A stretch of 64,000 nt of DNA from positions 868,001 through 932,000 of the forward strand of contig CDRNVI010000040.1 of NCBI GenBank assembly GCA_977017575.1, in the 5' to 3' direction. A program made the translations under genes and the position numbers. Of the stretch, positions 39,272 to 48,284 are shown piece after piece. Origin of the DNA: Paramoeba atlantica. Its lineage: Eukaryota; Discosea. Numbering within the stretch: position 1 is the first letter of the stretch; every line of letters starts with the position of its first letter. The notes beneath the pieces are model-generated. The model was not told the origin of the DNA, did not search any database, and saw nothing but the letters and a program-made list of their open reading frames with translations.

Positions 39272-41551
39272 CTACGGGCGACCCGTTTCATGGTCGAACC
39301 GTTCAAGAATTCGTTTTACTAAGAGAAACGCTTCGTTGTCTTGAACATGAGTTGCACTGAAGGAGCCATTCTGATCGATACTGAGCTCGGACAATACATT
39401 CCCGTCGCCAAGCGCACTCTGCGCTAAGCCTTCAGTTGCACCTTTGTCCGGGGTGCGGATACTGAAATCCAAGGCCTCGTGTGCAGGTGTAGACGAAAGC
39501 GCAGACCCGCAACGAAAATGTTGTGCCGCACGGAGAAGAAAGGGCCTACATACCTGTATGACCTTTGACCGCCTTTCTTTGTCAACCTCGTGGAGCAGGT
39601 TCATGCCAGTGCTAAGGACGAGCTCCAGCGTCTCACAGATTTCTGTTGCCGAAGGAGCGCCCTGATGCCCTCCCAGTTCTCTATAGAACCCCTTTACACC
39701 CTCCCCTGCCTCATACTGCCCCAGCATGGTGTGCGCCTCCGCCAAGCGCTTTTCATCCTCCCCCGACCGCTCCTCCCCCGACCTCCCCCCCACAGCCTCC
39801 ACAAACCCCGTCAACAGCTCCGCCGCCCGTACCGCATACCGCGGCGTCTCCCTCCCCTCCTCCCACGCGAGACACCCCGCCGCAAACCCCCACCCCTCCC
39901 TCTCCTCCCTCGACCCCCCGCCCTCCCCCTCCCCCACCCCCCGCGCGTACGCCTCGATCGCCTGCCGTCTCTTCCCCATCCCCCGCTGCACCCTTGCCAG
40001 GGCCCCCCACGCCCTGCCGCGGGCCCCACTACTACCGCCGCCGCCCACGCGCAGGGCGCAGCGGTAGTAGTGCTCCGCGTGGGGGGGGCTGCCGAGGCGC
40101 TCGTAGGCGTGGGCGAGCCCGTGGTAGGCGGGGGGGGACGCGGGGTCGCGCTCGAGGGCCTCGGCGTGGGCGCGGAGCGCGGGGAGGGGGCGGCGGGCCT
40201 CGAGCAGGGCGTCCCCGAGGAGCACCCAGGGGGTCGGGGGGTCGGGGTCCGCGAGCACGGCCCGGAGGAAGTGGGGGGCGGCGCAGCGGCGGGAGAGCGC
40301 GGAGAGGTTGCCGCGGGCGACGTGGGTGTGGGGGTGGGAGGGGGCGGCGCGGGTGGCGGAGTGGGTGAGGGCGGAGAGGGCGCGGTGGTCGCGGAGGAGG
40401 AGGAGGAGGTGGGAGTGGGCGGCGACGTGGTCGAGGCGGCCAGGGTCCAGGGAGGCGATGGTGGTGTAGAGCGCGGAGGCGGCGGGGAGGCGGTGGAGAC
40501 GGAGGGTGGCGTCGGCTTTCTGGGTGAGGAGGTAGCAGGAGGAGGGGAAGGTTTTTTCAAGGCACTCGTAGTCGAGAAGGGCGGCGTGGGGGTTGTGTTC
40601 ACGGGAGAGTTTGTAGTTGGCTCGGGCAAGGAAGAGGAGAGGGTCAAGGGTGGGGGAGGGGGGGTGGTGGGGTGAGGGGCACAGGTCACGGATGGTGTTG
40701 GCGTGGCGAACTAACAGGTTCCACGCGCTCCATAACGCTGGGCAGTAGCCTACGGTGCTCTGGAGAAGTGAAAGAATCTCTGAATTCGGCGTCTTTAACT
40801 CCACACTCAGCAAAGCTTGCAGGTAGGTGGAAAATCCAGCAAGGGCAGTGTCGTCCTGTTTTGGGAATCTGGATTTCTCCAACTCCTCAGTTCGTTTTTC
40901 ATTTTCTTTATTCCCACCCGGCACGTCTCCGGAGTTTAAGAATTGATTAAGAGAACGATACACGTCGTAAAACTCGGAGTAAAACAGTTCCTCATGAGTA
41001 CTGCTCGACGCGTCTGAGGGCGCCGAAGACAGTGGCAACTTTCCTGTAGAGCGATTACGAATAGGCGAAGGTGAATGTGGGGATAAGTTAAGTGGTGAGG
41101 CGCTTTGGCTTTTCGTCGTGGTGGCGAAATGTGCTGATTCTGTGATTCCTTTCTCCACGCTCTCTTGTACTTGAGTCCGTACTGATGCGAGTTTTCTTCC
41201 TCGGACGGATAAATACCAGGAGTAGTGCCCAAGTAGAGCAATCTCGGGTGAAATTATCCTTATCTCATCGTTCAGAAGTAGAAGTCTACAGCGTTCGTAT
41301 TCACCTAAATCGTACGCCGCACGCGCCAGTCTTTCCCGTGGACTTGTCCGGTGTTGAGCTGCAGAGGTGTAATCTGATGACACATCTGCAAACCCTTTTT
41401 TGGTTTGTTGGTGATTCGTGAATCCCTCGTTGTTTTGAACGGCCGACATACCGTTTATGAGGTCACTCAACCAGAGAGAGTCGTCCAGAAGCCCAAGATT
41501 ACGCATCGTCTCTTGTTCAGTGGTTAACTTGTCATAAAGCATGTGTGTCAT
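39272..41551 (-). CDS. CDC23: APC/C subunit Cdc23/APC8 (TPR protein)
   Basis: 759 residues; a scaffold TPR subunit of the anaphase-promoting ubiquitin ligase. The order of landmarks follows Cdc23: AAYDLGEYERCRLLLL and LLGHYSWYLSVRGRKL near the N-terminus; then GFSTYLQALLSVEL, CPALWSAWNLLVRH, YECLEKTFPSSCYLLTQKAD, LDPGRLDHVAAHSHLLLLLR, and TPWVLLGDALLEARRPLPAL followed by SPPAYHGLAHAYERLGSPPH, equivalent to the GAWTLMGHEYMEMK and AWYGLGQTYEIL repeats of other Cdc23 proteins. Two low-complexity inserts interrupt it. The middle (about 39750-40690) is extremely GC-rich, so long shadow ORFs appear in other frames. Assignment rests on repeat order, not on a catalytic motif. Confidence 0.72.
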   Translation of the reverse strand: MTHMLYDKLTTEQETMRNLGLLDDSLWLSDLINGMSAVQNNEGFTNHQQTKKGFADVSSDYTSAAQHRTSPRERLARAAYDLGEYERCRLLLLNDEIRIISPEIALLGHYSWYLSVRGRKLASVRTQVQESVEKGITESAHFATTTKSQSASPLNLSPHSPSPIRNRSTGKLPLSSAPSDASSSTHEELFYSEFYDVYRSLNQFLNSGDVPGGNKENEKRTEELEKSRFPKQDDTALAGFSTYLQALLSVELKTPNSEILSLLQSTVGYCPALWSAWNLLVRHANTIRDLCPSPHHPPSPTLDPLLFLARANYKLSREHNPHAALLDYECLEKTFPSSCYLLTQKADATLRLHRLPAASALYTTIASLDPGRLDHVAAHSHLLLLLRDHRALSALTHSATRAAPSHPHTHVARGNLSALSRRCAAPHFLRAVLADPDPPTPWVLLGDALLEARRPLPALRAHAEALERDPASPPAYHGLAHAYERLGSPPHAEHYYRCALRVGGGGSSGARGRAWGALARVQRGMGKRRQAIEAYARGVGEGEGGGSREEREGWGFAAGCLAWEEGRETPRYAVRAAELLTGFVEAVGGRSGEERSGEDEKRLAEAHTMLGQYEAGEGVKGFYRELGGHQGAPSATEICETLELVLSTGMNLLHEVDKERRSKVIQVCRPFLLRAAQHFRCGSALSSTPAHEALDFSIRTPDKGATEGLAQSALGDGNVLSELSIDQNGSFSATHVQDNEAFLLVKRILERFDHETGRP

Positions 41552-42081
41552 TTTTATAAGAGTATATTTCTTGAGGTACGCTCAGCTCCATATTCCGACG
41601 ATGAATATTTTTTTCCCACCATAAAATACATACTGGCATATATTTTCAAAATAAAGATGCTTGAAGATTGTGAATGGTGCATCCTTCACCGTATCACAAA
41701 AGGCAAATATCATTACGAAAGAGGGAATAGGTGCAAACAAAGAGTGCCATCCTGCAGTGAAGAGAGGAAAACAAGTAGGACCTTCAAAGCATCCTCATAA
41801 GTCCGATAAAGTCGTTTCGCTGCAGACGTTGTTTTTTAAGAATGCAAGCCCGGAAGGAACATTTCCGGGCACTCTTGCTGGCTCTGGACCCAATGCAGTC
41901 CCCGGGTGGCCCGTAGTGGACTAAGTGGCACAAGACGACCCACAGTGGCCCATAGTGGCCCCAAAAATCGAGCGTCGCCGGAGAATCGTGACGACATAGA
42001 GGCAAGTGATTCTCTGATAAGTAGCGTACCTAGCTAAGTATAGTGAGGAGGGGCAACTGTATATGAGCGTAGAGTGTATGA
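41552..42081. other. Intergenic with CCCATAGTGGCCCC motif
   Basis: No gene. Around 41905-41965 AGTGG recurs five times (GTAGTGGACTAAGTGG, CACAGTGG, CATAGTGGCCCC). The 14-mer CCCATAGTGGCCCC recurs in direct orientation at 44537, on the other side of the two-gene transposon. Confidence 0.5.
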
Positions 42082-43263
42082 TCATAGGGGGTTATTGGTT
42101 GAGTGCTGGTGGGGGGATTGTTGTTCACGAAAAAAAACATACGCATCAAGATTTTTAGGATACGTGTATTTGTCCATCGGACCTGTGATAGTAGAACTGT
42201 CAGATACTCCATATCTGGAAGATTGTCCTTTGTGCTCTATTATCTTCTTTTTAACTGCTTCCACTTTCTCAGGGGTAAGAGGTGGATATCTTCCTTGAGG
42301 TCCATGTTTATGAAACACTTCCATGTTATGAACCATGAGAGCGCACGAAAAAGCATAGTAAAGAAAATCTGGACTACGAGTCCACTGCTTAAAAGCCAGC
42401 CATTTGCCACAGCACGAACGAGAAAAAATGTGTTCGACCCGCGATCTAAAGTGAGCCAACTTTTCATTGAAGCACATTTTACCATCTGCTTCTGAATCAT
42501 GATGTTTCTGCATAGACTTAGATTTTGGGCGCTTCGAACACCAAATTTTGGCTTTAGAATGGGGTACTATTAATCTATCAGTAAGACCTTCGTAAAATCC
42601 CCCGTCAGCAAGAGCGCGAACACGATTGTGTGCCAGAAAATCCAGAATACCACTACAGTCCTGAATAACGGCGTCGGATGAGGCTCCACAGTACAATGTG
42701 TCTGCTGTGAAGCAAACATACTCAGACATTGTAGATGCTACGAGCGCTTTCACGACGTGTGTAGCATATTTGGGTTGATAGCAGTGAGGCAAGCTATCAA
42801 CGTACAGTGGCACTGTGTCCATCACCACCTTTATGTCCTTATCCCAAAAAGGAAGAACTGCGTTTGATTCATGGTGCAAAATATCAGAATCCAAACAAAG
42901 CCATGTATCCTTCATATCGGAATGCAGTTTTTTAAAAAACGCGGGTATCTTGTCAGAACAAGAACGTTCAGACCAACCGGTTCCGAATTTCAAGGATATG
43001 AGTTCTGATACAATGTCGTAGCTACCCCCACACCGCAAAAAAAGAAAGCTCGCAAAAATTTCTTCAAAGGGATAAAATTGTTTTAGAAAGGTGAGAGCGC
43101 GATGCGTTAAACCGCATAAAGACAACTCTGAATATTTATTTTCGTAGGGAGCATCAGGTTCAGGTGCATCGCCGGATGTATCAGGTGGTGCGTCACGGGT
43201 TTCAGATATATTAACGGGTGTGTCATATTCCGGGGTGTCAATACGGCCAAGCATCAGTATCAA
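42082..43263 (-). CDS. PIF/Harbinger-like DDE transposase
   Basis: 393 residues. After an acidic N-terminus (residues 1-45) comes a helical DNA-binding region. The DDE nuclease core shows KVVMDTVPLYVDSLP (first Asp), YQPKYATHVVKALVAS (the KYxxHxVK signature of the IS5/PIF group), YCGASSDAVI, VRALADGGFYEGL (second Asp) and FRSRVEHIFSR (catalytic Glu). All three acidic residues are present. The C-terminus (SSTITGPMDKYTYPKNLDAY) is hydrophilic. A zinc-knuckle protein gene lies 174 bp upstream in the same orientation, which suggests a two-gene element. The gene appears intact. Confidence 0.78.
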   Translation of the reverse strand: MILMLGRIDTPEYDTPVNISETRDAPPDTSGDAPEPDAPYENKYSELSLCGLTHRALTFLKQFYPFEEIFASFLFLRCGGSYDIVSELISLKFGTGWSERSCSDKIPAFFKKLHSDMKDTWLCLDSDILHHESNAVLPFWDKDIKVVMDTVPLYVDSLPHCYQPKYATHVVKALVASTMSEYVCFTADTLYCGASSDAVIQDCSGILDFLAHNRVRALADGGFYEGLTDRLIVPHSKAKIWCSKRPKSKSMQKHHDSEADGKMCFNEKLAHFRSRVEHIFSRSCCGKWLAFKQWTRSPDFLYYAFSCALMVHNMEVFHKHGPQGRYPPLTPEKVEAVKKKIIEHKGQSSRYGVSDSSTITGPMDKYTYPKNLDAYVFFREQQSPHQHSTNNPL

Positions 43264-43437
43264 GTAGAGGAAAGATTATTATGATTTTATTAGAGGAAAG
43301 AAAGATTCTATATTAAATAAAATTCTTTGATTTACGATTTTTTTTTTCGAATTCCTTACTTCCAAATTCCTTACTTGCAACTTTTTCACTTACAACATAA
43401 CCGCTTAAAACTTACTTGCGATTTACAGTCCTACAAC

Positions 43438-44334
43438 TTACTTACGACTTTTAAAATGCAAAGTGTTCGAACTTGAAGTTGAAGCAATGCGGGAAACGCG
43501 TTGCCGCTTCGGATTGCTGACCAGGTTTTCATCGTTCCGAACTTCAACTATCTCAACTTCCTGATCTGCGGCAGTCAAAGTTTGACGAGGAGGTCGGGCA
43601 ACGTGAATAAGATGAGCATTCGAAGTCTTTCCCTTCTTGAGAATCCGCAGTTGAACAAGGTCGTCCCGGATAGAAAGAAGTTCAGTAGGAACATTCTCCT
43701 CCATTGAATTGCCAAGTTTGTCCATAATCTCACCCTGAACTTGGTGAACAAACTTTCGATCAATTTCAAATGTTGAGTCACCTAGAACCGACAAAAAACT
43801 TGCTACCAACGCAGTCTTTGTGTCTCTCAGAACCTTCTTTTCATTGGCGCGCTTGCCCTCATACAAGTTCCAGAGGTTTCGCAAAAACTCCTGCAGAGAG
43901 CCCCGCTCCTCTGGATGCAACGCATGGTTAAAATACGAGCAAACTGCTTCGGCCGAACGCGGGATATATCTTTTTATAGAAACATCTTTTGCCCTTTTAA
44001 TAAGAATAAGGATGTGGGCCACATGTCCGAACGCAAGCTTCGTACCGCAGAGCATGCGACCCACGTACTCAGCACATGCGTTAAGAACATTTTCTTCCTT
44101 CAGACCACGAGCATAAATGTGGTCTAAGGTGTTGGCGGGAAGTCGTTCTCCATCTTGAGGGGAATTGCACAACGGACAGTAGTTTGAACCTATGAGAACT
44201 GAAACCCTGTGACACTGAATACAGGGGTCCTTTACATCGCATTCGATGGGACAGGCACACATTACACACCTTCGGGGTTCTCCAAGACTTACGTTACGGT
44301 CTGCTTTGCAGCGTGGACAAAACATTTTTTCCAT
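43438..44334 (-). CDS. Multi-zinc-knuckle partner protein of the Harbinger-like element
   Basis: 298 residues. The first 60 residues contain four CxxC pairs: MFCPRCKADRN, RRCVMCACPIEC, DPCIQCHRVS and YCPLCNSPQDGE, a double zinc-ribbon or treble arrangement. A long helical middle follows (VSIKRYIPRSAEAVCSYF; LQEFLRNLWNLYEGKRANEK). The C-terminus ends in a nuclear-localisation-like PKRQRVSRIAS and a Ser-rich tail. No nuclease or Myb motif was seen, although Harbinger elements usually carry a Myb-like second protein. It probably helps the transposase bind DNA or enter the nucleus (inference from position). Confidence 0.6.
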   Translation of the reverse strand: MEKMFCPRCKADRNVSLGEPRRCVMCACPIECDVKDPCIQCHRVSVLIGSNYCPLCNSPQDGERLPANTLDHIYARGLKEENVLNACAEYVGRMLCGTKLAFGHVAHILILIKRAKDVSIKRYIPRSAEAVCSYFNHALHPEERGSLQEFLRNLWNLYEGKRANEKKVLRDTKTALVASFLSVLGDSTFEIDRKFVHQVQGEIMDKLGNSMEENVPTELLSIRDDLVQLRILKKGKTSNAHLIHVARPPRQTLTAADQEVEIVEVRNDENLVSNPKRQRVSRIASTSSSNTLHFKSRK

Positions 44335-44858
44335 TTTAGTAGCTTCATTACTGTGAAACAGACGTTTAATTCTAGATGTACATAGTTACTTCATTTCGTT
44401 CTATTTTACAACTGCTGTACGTGGTCGACCAAAAATACATGAGAACGAAATCCTTACGAACTCAATATACACAACATAAAAGCAATCAAAAGGCACAACT
44501 TAAACTTTGAAGTGTCCAATCGTGGCACCGATTGTCCCATAGTGGCCCCAGAAATGTACCGAAGTTGCTGGGGGTCCTCTGTAGGAGTAAGTCTGTAAGT
44601 GTAAGTCTGTAAGAGATGAAGTCGAAGCAGGGAAGTGGAAAGAGACGAGAATGGCTGTGAAGAAGAGAGTAAAATGTTTTTGGAATGCGATTCAAGATTT
44701 GTTGATATAATTTCAAGGCTAGACGGAAAAAGTGAAAAAAAAGAGTAAAAAAATCATTTGTGTACATGTAAGTAGTCTCTAGCCAAAAGCAATTTTATAA
44801 CCACTTTTATGAAGATTTTTTTTGAATTGATTATTTCCCTCTGGCATATTAGTCTTGG
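44335..44858. other. Intergenic, nothing recognised
   Basis: Apart from the CCCATAGTGGCCCC motif at 44537 and a short AAGTCTGTAAG direct repeat (44588-44610), no feature was seen. Confidence 0.45.
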
Positions 44859-45614
44859 TCAAGTTTGGTTTACGTAATGAATTTCTTTGTCAAACATGTT
44901 TCCTTCAAACGCAAACACAACTCCATTCCGAAGCTCACGAAGATCGAGAATCCCCGTAAATCTGTTGTTGTAGATATGAAGCAATTTCAGAGATTCAGGC
45001 AGATACTTCAAACACACCTCCCCCGTAAATTGATTATCGTAAATGTGAAGTCTTAAAAGCCCAGCATTCAACGCAGCAAAAGAAAATTTTCCAGATAATT
45101 CATTATGGGCCATGGACAAATCAACGAGTGTCATGGGGAGGGAAGCGGTATCAACAGAACCACTGAACTGATTTCTATTTACCCACATAAGGAGTAACAT
45201 AGGGGGAAGGGCGGTCAAATCTAGTGTACCAGTAAATTTATTGAACCGAAGACGTGTCTTTACGACGTTGGAAGGGAGCTGCTGCAGAGCTGCAGTGCCC
45301 GATATGCAATTTCTGGTAAGATCTAAATCACTAGTTGTAGGGGGAAGGTATTCCAGTCCAATGGTTCCCGAAATACTTTTCTTCGACCAATCAATGATCG
45401 TCACACGTTTTTCAAGATCACAGGTAATTCCCTCCCACTCACAGGCAGATGTATGTGGTTGCCACGACGGTCTTTTGTTTGTTAAGTTTTGAACCACTCG
45501 GGAGAGATCAATTTCTGGGGAAAGAGCGACGCCACGGATCTTGCATCCCATTCTGCGACCCGAAGGATCTTCACATTGGAACAAAATCCAATGGAATAAC
45601 GTATGACGACTCAT
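44859..45614 (-). CDS. LRR-family protein
   Basis: 251 residues. The start MSRHTLFHWILFQCEDPSG precedes the cap (CKIRGVALSPEIDLSRVVQN, then SACEWEGITC) and about eight repeats such as LPSNVVKTRLRFNKFTG and LPMTLVDLSMAHNELSG. It ends FAFEGNMFDKEIHYVNQT, a variant of the family C-terminus. More diverged from the 20309/38206/58861 trio than those are from each other. The upstream sequence has a T-rich stretch and AG about 5 nt before ATG. Confidence 0.82.
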   Translation of the reverse strand: MSRHTLFHWILFQCEDPSGRRMGCKIRGVALSPEIDLSRVVQNLTNKRPSWQPHTSACEWEGITCDLEKRVTIIDWSKKSISGTIGLEYLPPTTSDLDLTRNCISGTAALQQLPSNVVKTRLRFNKFTGTLDLTALPPMLLLMWVNRNQFSGSVDTASLPMTLVDLSMAHNELSGKFSFAALNAGLLRLHIYDNQFTGEVCLKYLPESLKLLHIYNNRFTGILDLRELRNGVVFAFEGNMFDKEIHYVNQT

Positions 45615-45726
45615 ATGGCTTAAAAATGTTAATCAAAAACATAATCTTATATTAAAATAGTATTGGAGATGAACGCCCTGAAGTGCTTTAAAACTTGAAG
45701 TAAATATGTTTTGGCGATTTTTCTTT

Positions 45727-46425
45727 TTTAGGTTCTTCGTTAAACGCGGTGGTTGTTTTCAACTTAGAAGTCACTCATGCTGCGCGCTTCTCGTTGAAAA
45801 CTACCACCGCGTTTAACGAAGAAACTAAAAAAGAAAAATCATGAGTAATATCATGAGTAATATATTTTTTTGGGTGAAAGAGCTCGATTTTCCGAGGAAA
45901 ATTGCGAAATTTTAACCCGAATTTGGACAGTTTTTGATGCCTTATCAGTAGCGGCAGGAGGCGAATCTATTGACAAAAACGTCATAGAATGGTAGCTGAG
46001 ACGCAAAACTCTTAAAATACGTTTTAGGAGTCAATTTTGGAAAAATAATATTTTTGCTTTTTTTGGGTCAAATTTATTTTTTAGTCACCCCAAAAAATTC
46101 GGAAATTTCGACCTTGTCGGACCCTACCTGCGCGTACCAGGGGGGGTACCCCCTAGGGGGGGGGGTGGAAAATTATCGCCGCGGCCTACTCTACCACTCC
46201 CCCCCCTTGGATCCCCCCTAGACCCCCCATTTTTTTTTAATTTTTTTCTTCAATTTTGGACCACCGGAGGCCCCCTTTAATATTCTTTTCTTCTATTATA
46301 TTACTGTGTTCCTCTTTATATTTTCACTGTTTTTGTTCACTTTTTTTTCAATAATCGAGGGTAGAGCGGTAGTTTTACAACCACCGCAATAATCGAGGGT
46401 AGAGCGGTAGTTTTACAACCACCGC
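45727..46425 (+). mobile_element. Palindrome-ended modular element, core type B, copy 2
   Basis: The palindrome with arms TTCGTTAAACGCGGTGGTTG is at 45727-45838. The type B core follows (CAGTAGCGGCAGGAGGCG, GGTACCCCCTAGGGG, CCGCGGCCTACTCTACCAC), then the shared T-rich module and the AACCACCGC terminus. The last 38 bp of the terminus are duplicated in tandem (46350-46387 and 46388-46425). Confidence 0.75.
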
Positions 46426-46522
46426 AATTTTCAAATTTTCAAATTTCAGACTATGATACAATTCATGCGCAATGATAACTTCGACAAAACCCTTTGAATC
46501 CTCCTATAAAGTGGTTCAGTGC

Positions 46523-46969
46523 TCACCTTTCCCCAGAGTGTACGAATTTCCTGTACTGTGTCTCCGACATCCAGCCCTTTTTCGTTTGCTCAGGCGGAAC
46601 CTCCACGTCACGCAGACGCACCAACCATCCTCGATCCTCCGCACTCTCACTGACCAGATTCGGGTTGTTGCTGACCTCACTGTTTACCTCGGCCACCGTA
46701 CCCGACAGCGGGGAGAGTATCTCACTGGTGGCCTTAATGGACTCCACATTCGCTATCGCGTCGTCTTGGGCAATTCGGCGTCCCGGGGGGTGGGGGACTT
46801 CGACGTAGACCACCTCCCCGAGTTGCTGCGTCGCGTGTGAGGTGACGCCAACGGTTGCGTCTCGATTCGTGGGATCCACACGTACCCACTCATGGGTAGG
46901 GGTGAAGAAGAGGGCGGGTAGGGAGGGGTGCGGGGCGGTCGCACATAACCGTGCGAGAGTACGGCGCAT
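46523..46969 (-). CDS. gcvH: Glycine cleavage system H protein, mitochondrial
   Basis: 148 residues. Carries the methylamine intermediate between the P, T and L proteins on a lipoylated lysine. Lys79 in VESIKATSEILSPLSG is the lipoylation site. The preceding THEWVRVD, GVTSHATQQLGEVVYVEVP and following GTVAEVN and GWLVRL motifs are standard. The N-terminus (MRRTLARLCATAPHPSLPAL) is basic and hydroxylated, as expected of a mitochondrial presequence. Length is normal. P, T and L subunits are not in the window. The pyrimidine-rich 5' flank has no AG close to the ATG. Confidence 0.94.
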   Translation of the reverse strand: MRRTLARLCATAPHPSLPALFFTPTHEWVRVDPTNRDATVGVTSHATQQLGEVVYVEVPHPPGRRIAQDDAIANVESIKATSEILSPLSGTVAEVNSEVSNNPNLVSESAEDRGWLVRLRDVEVPPEQTKKGWMSETQYRKFVHSGER

Positions 46970-47347
46970 TAGAATGTGCAGAAAGGAGAAAAAAGGAATG
47001 AAAAGGAATAAAAAGTGATGAAAAATAGAGGAGTGGCCCAGTTTCGCGAGCGCTGACCCTTTGAGCCGCAGTAATAGACGCCCCCAAAGTAGAAATAGAC
47101 GCCCTAAAGTAGAAATGATTACAGATGTCGATTCAAACGCATTCCAATGTCAAAGTATTCTTTCTTGGGAATTTTGAAAAAGTAGGATGACCATGTCTAT
47201 TTGTTTTTACTAAGGATTTCCATGCAATAGTTCAGTCTTAAAAGCATTCAACGCTTAAAAGGTATTGTATTGATTAAGTGTTGTGCTGTGTACAAAGTGA
47301 ATAGTGATCTTATGTAAATCTAGTACAAATAATGATACTGTTTTCGT
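46970..47347. other. Intergenic, nothing recognised
   Basis: A repeated AAAGTAGAAATAGACGCCC/AAAGTAGAAATGA lies at 47080-47115. Otherwise no feature. Confidence 0.4.
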
Positions 47348-48022
47348 TCAATCACACGAAATACCTTTATTTTTCACACATGTATGTTCACCAATAATGT
47401 CGGTGAATGAGTTACGCGAAAAGGTTGCAGATGTCATACCACTTGGAAGAAGACACAAGTCTATAACACCGCTGAACTTGTTGTCTTCAAGAAGGAGCTC
47501 TGTCAATGAGTTCGGAAGTTTATCGAGCTCTACGGTACCTGTGAAATGATTTTCATGAAGCCATAGCCAGTTTAAACCGGAAGGCAGATGATTAAAATTG
47601 AGTTTCCCATTTAAATGATTTTTATTGAGACAAAAATATATTAGTGAAGCAGGGAGAGAAGTCAAATCTATAGAGCCTGTAAAATTATTATTATTCAAAT
47701 AGATTAACGCTGAGTTGAATGGAAAACAAGAACAGTCCACAGGTCCTTCAAAACGGTTCCATTGTAGCTGGAGCTGAACAATCGCCCGAGGGAGGTGTTC
47801 CCAGCTGAGTGTGCCTTTCAGATGCTTGTAACTTGCGTTGAGTTCGTGAAAAGAACCATCTTTTTTCGTTGTCATACCACTCCAGTTGGAGAGAGGATTC
47901 GTTTCCTTCCATGTTGGATCTAGTTGAGTTACATTTCGAAAGAATAGAGAGAGCTGAAGTTCCACTGGAAGTGTTATGCTCCGTACTTTGTGACCAGAAC
48001 GCGTAGCGGTGCAGTCTGCCAT
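47348..48022 (-). CDS. LRR-family protein
   Basis: 224 residues. Short start MADCTATRSGHKVRSITLPV, then the cap (ELQLSLFFRNVTQLDPTW, NPLSNWSGM), in which the usual second Cys position is not conserved. About seven repeats follow (LPASLIYFCLNKNHLNG; LPSGLNWLWLHENHFTG). It ends with a Cys-containing tail (IIGEHTCVKNKGISCD). The ATG is 18 nt downstream of a textbook pyrimidine tract plus AG (48041-48042), which supports this start and the absence of a signal peptide in frame. Confidence 0.8.
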   Translation of the reverse strand: MADCTATRSGHKVRSITLPVELQLSLFFRNVTQLDPTWKETNPLSNWSGMTTKKDGSFHELNASYKHLKGTLSWEHLPRAIVQLQLQWNRFEGPVDCSCFPFNSALIYLNNNNFTGSIDLTSLPASLIYFCLNKNHLNGKLNFNHLPSGLNWLWLHENHFTGTVELDKLPNSLTELLLEDNKFSGVIDLCLLPSGMTSATFSRNSFTDIIGEHTCVKNKGISCD

Positions 48023-48040
48023 GAATAAGTACTAGAACGC

Positions 48041-48062
48041 GCTGTAACAAAAGAGAGAAAAA
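48041..48062 (-). promoter_or_regulatory. Splice-acceptor-like pyrimidine tract and AG
   Basis: On the coding strand TTTTTTTCTCTCTTTTG is followed by TTACAG, then 18 nt to the ATG of the LRR gene. No intron is needed to explain the protein, so this would suit trans-splicing of a leader. Confidence 0.5.
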
Positions 48063-48284
48063 AAGTAAGGAAACATTCCAAAAGCTCACAAAATCTGGTG
48101 CCCAAATTTATCTTTTAGTGTCGGATGAAATCACAAGAGAGAAGTGTTTTTTACATTTTATTTTAGACCTCTTAAAGTGTCACCCCCTGTACGCTAATCT
48201 GTAATACAGCGCAATATTCAATGATGTTTGAACCAATCGCCATTACCAGATTTAGACCCAACCTTTTCAACTTTGTGTACCTTG

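Larger units (their letters stand above)
41949..44560 (-). mobile_element. Two-gene PIF/Harbinger-like element (limits approximate)
   Basis: Encloses the transposase and the zinc-knuckle gene. Its true ends were not found. The best boundary signal is the pair of direct 14-mers CCCATAGTGGCCCC at 41949 and 44537, which is not the inverted repeat expected of this class. Both genes are open. Confidence 0.5.

Noticed and set aside
39590-40689. Long ORFs (361, 240 and 292 codons) in other frames of APC8
   Set aside because: They arise from very high GC and are low-complexity Pro/Arg/Gly/Ala; the TPR frame explains the region.
41949-44560. LTR pair around the Harbinger-like genes
   Set aside because: Only a 14-mer is shared, and the genes encode a DDE transposase, not reverse transcriptase or integrase.
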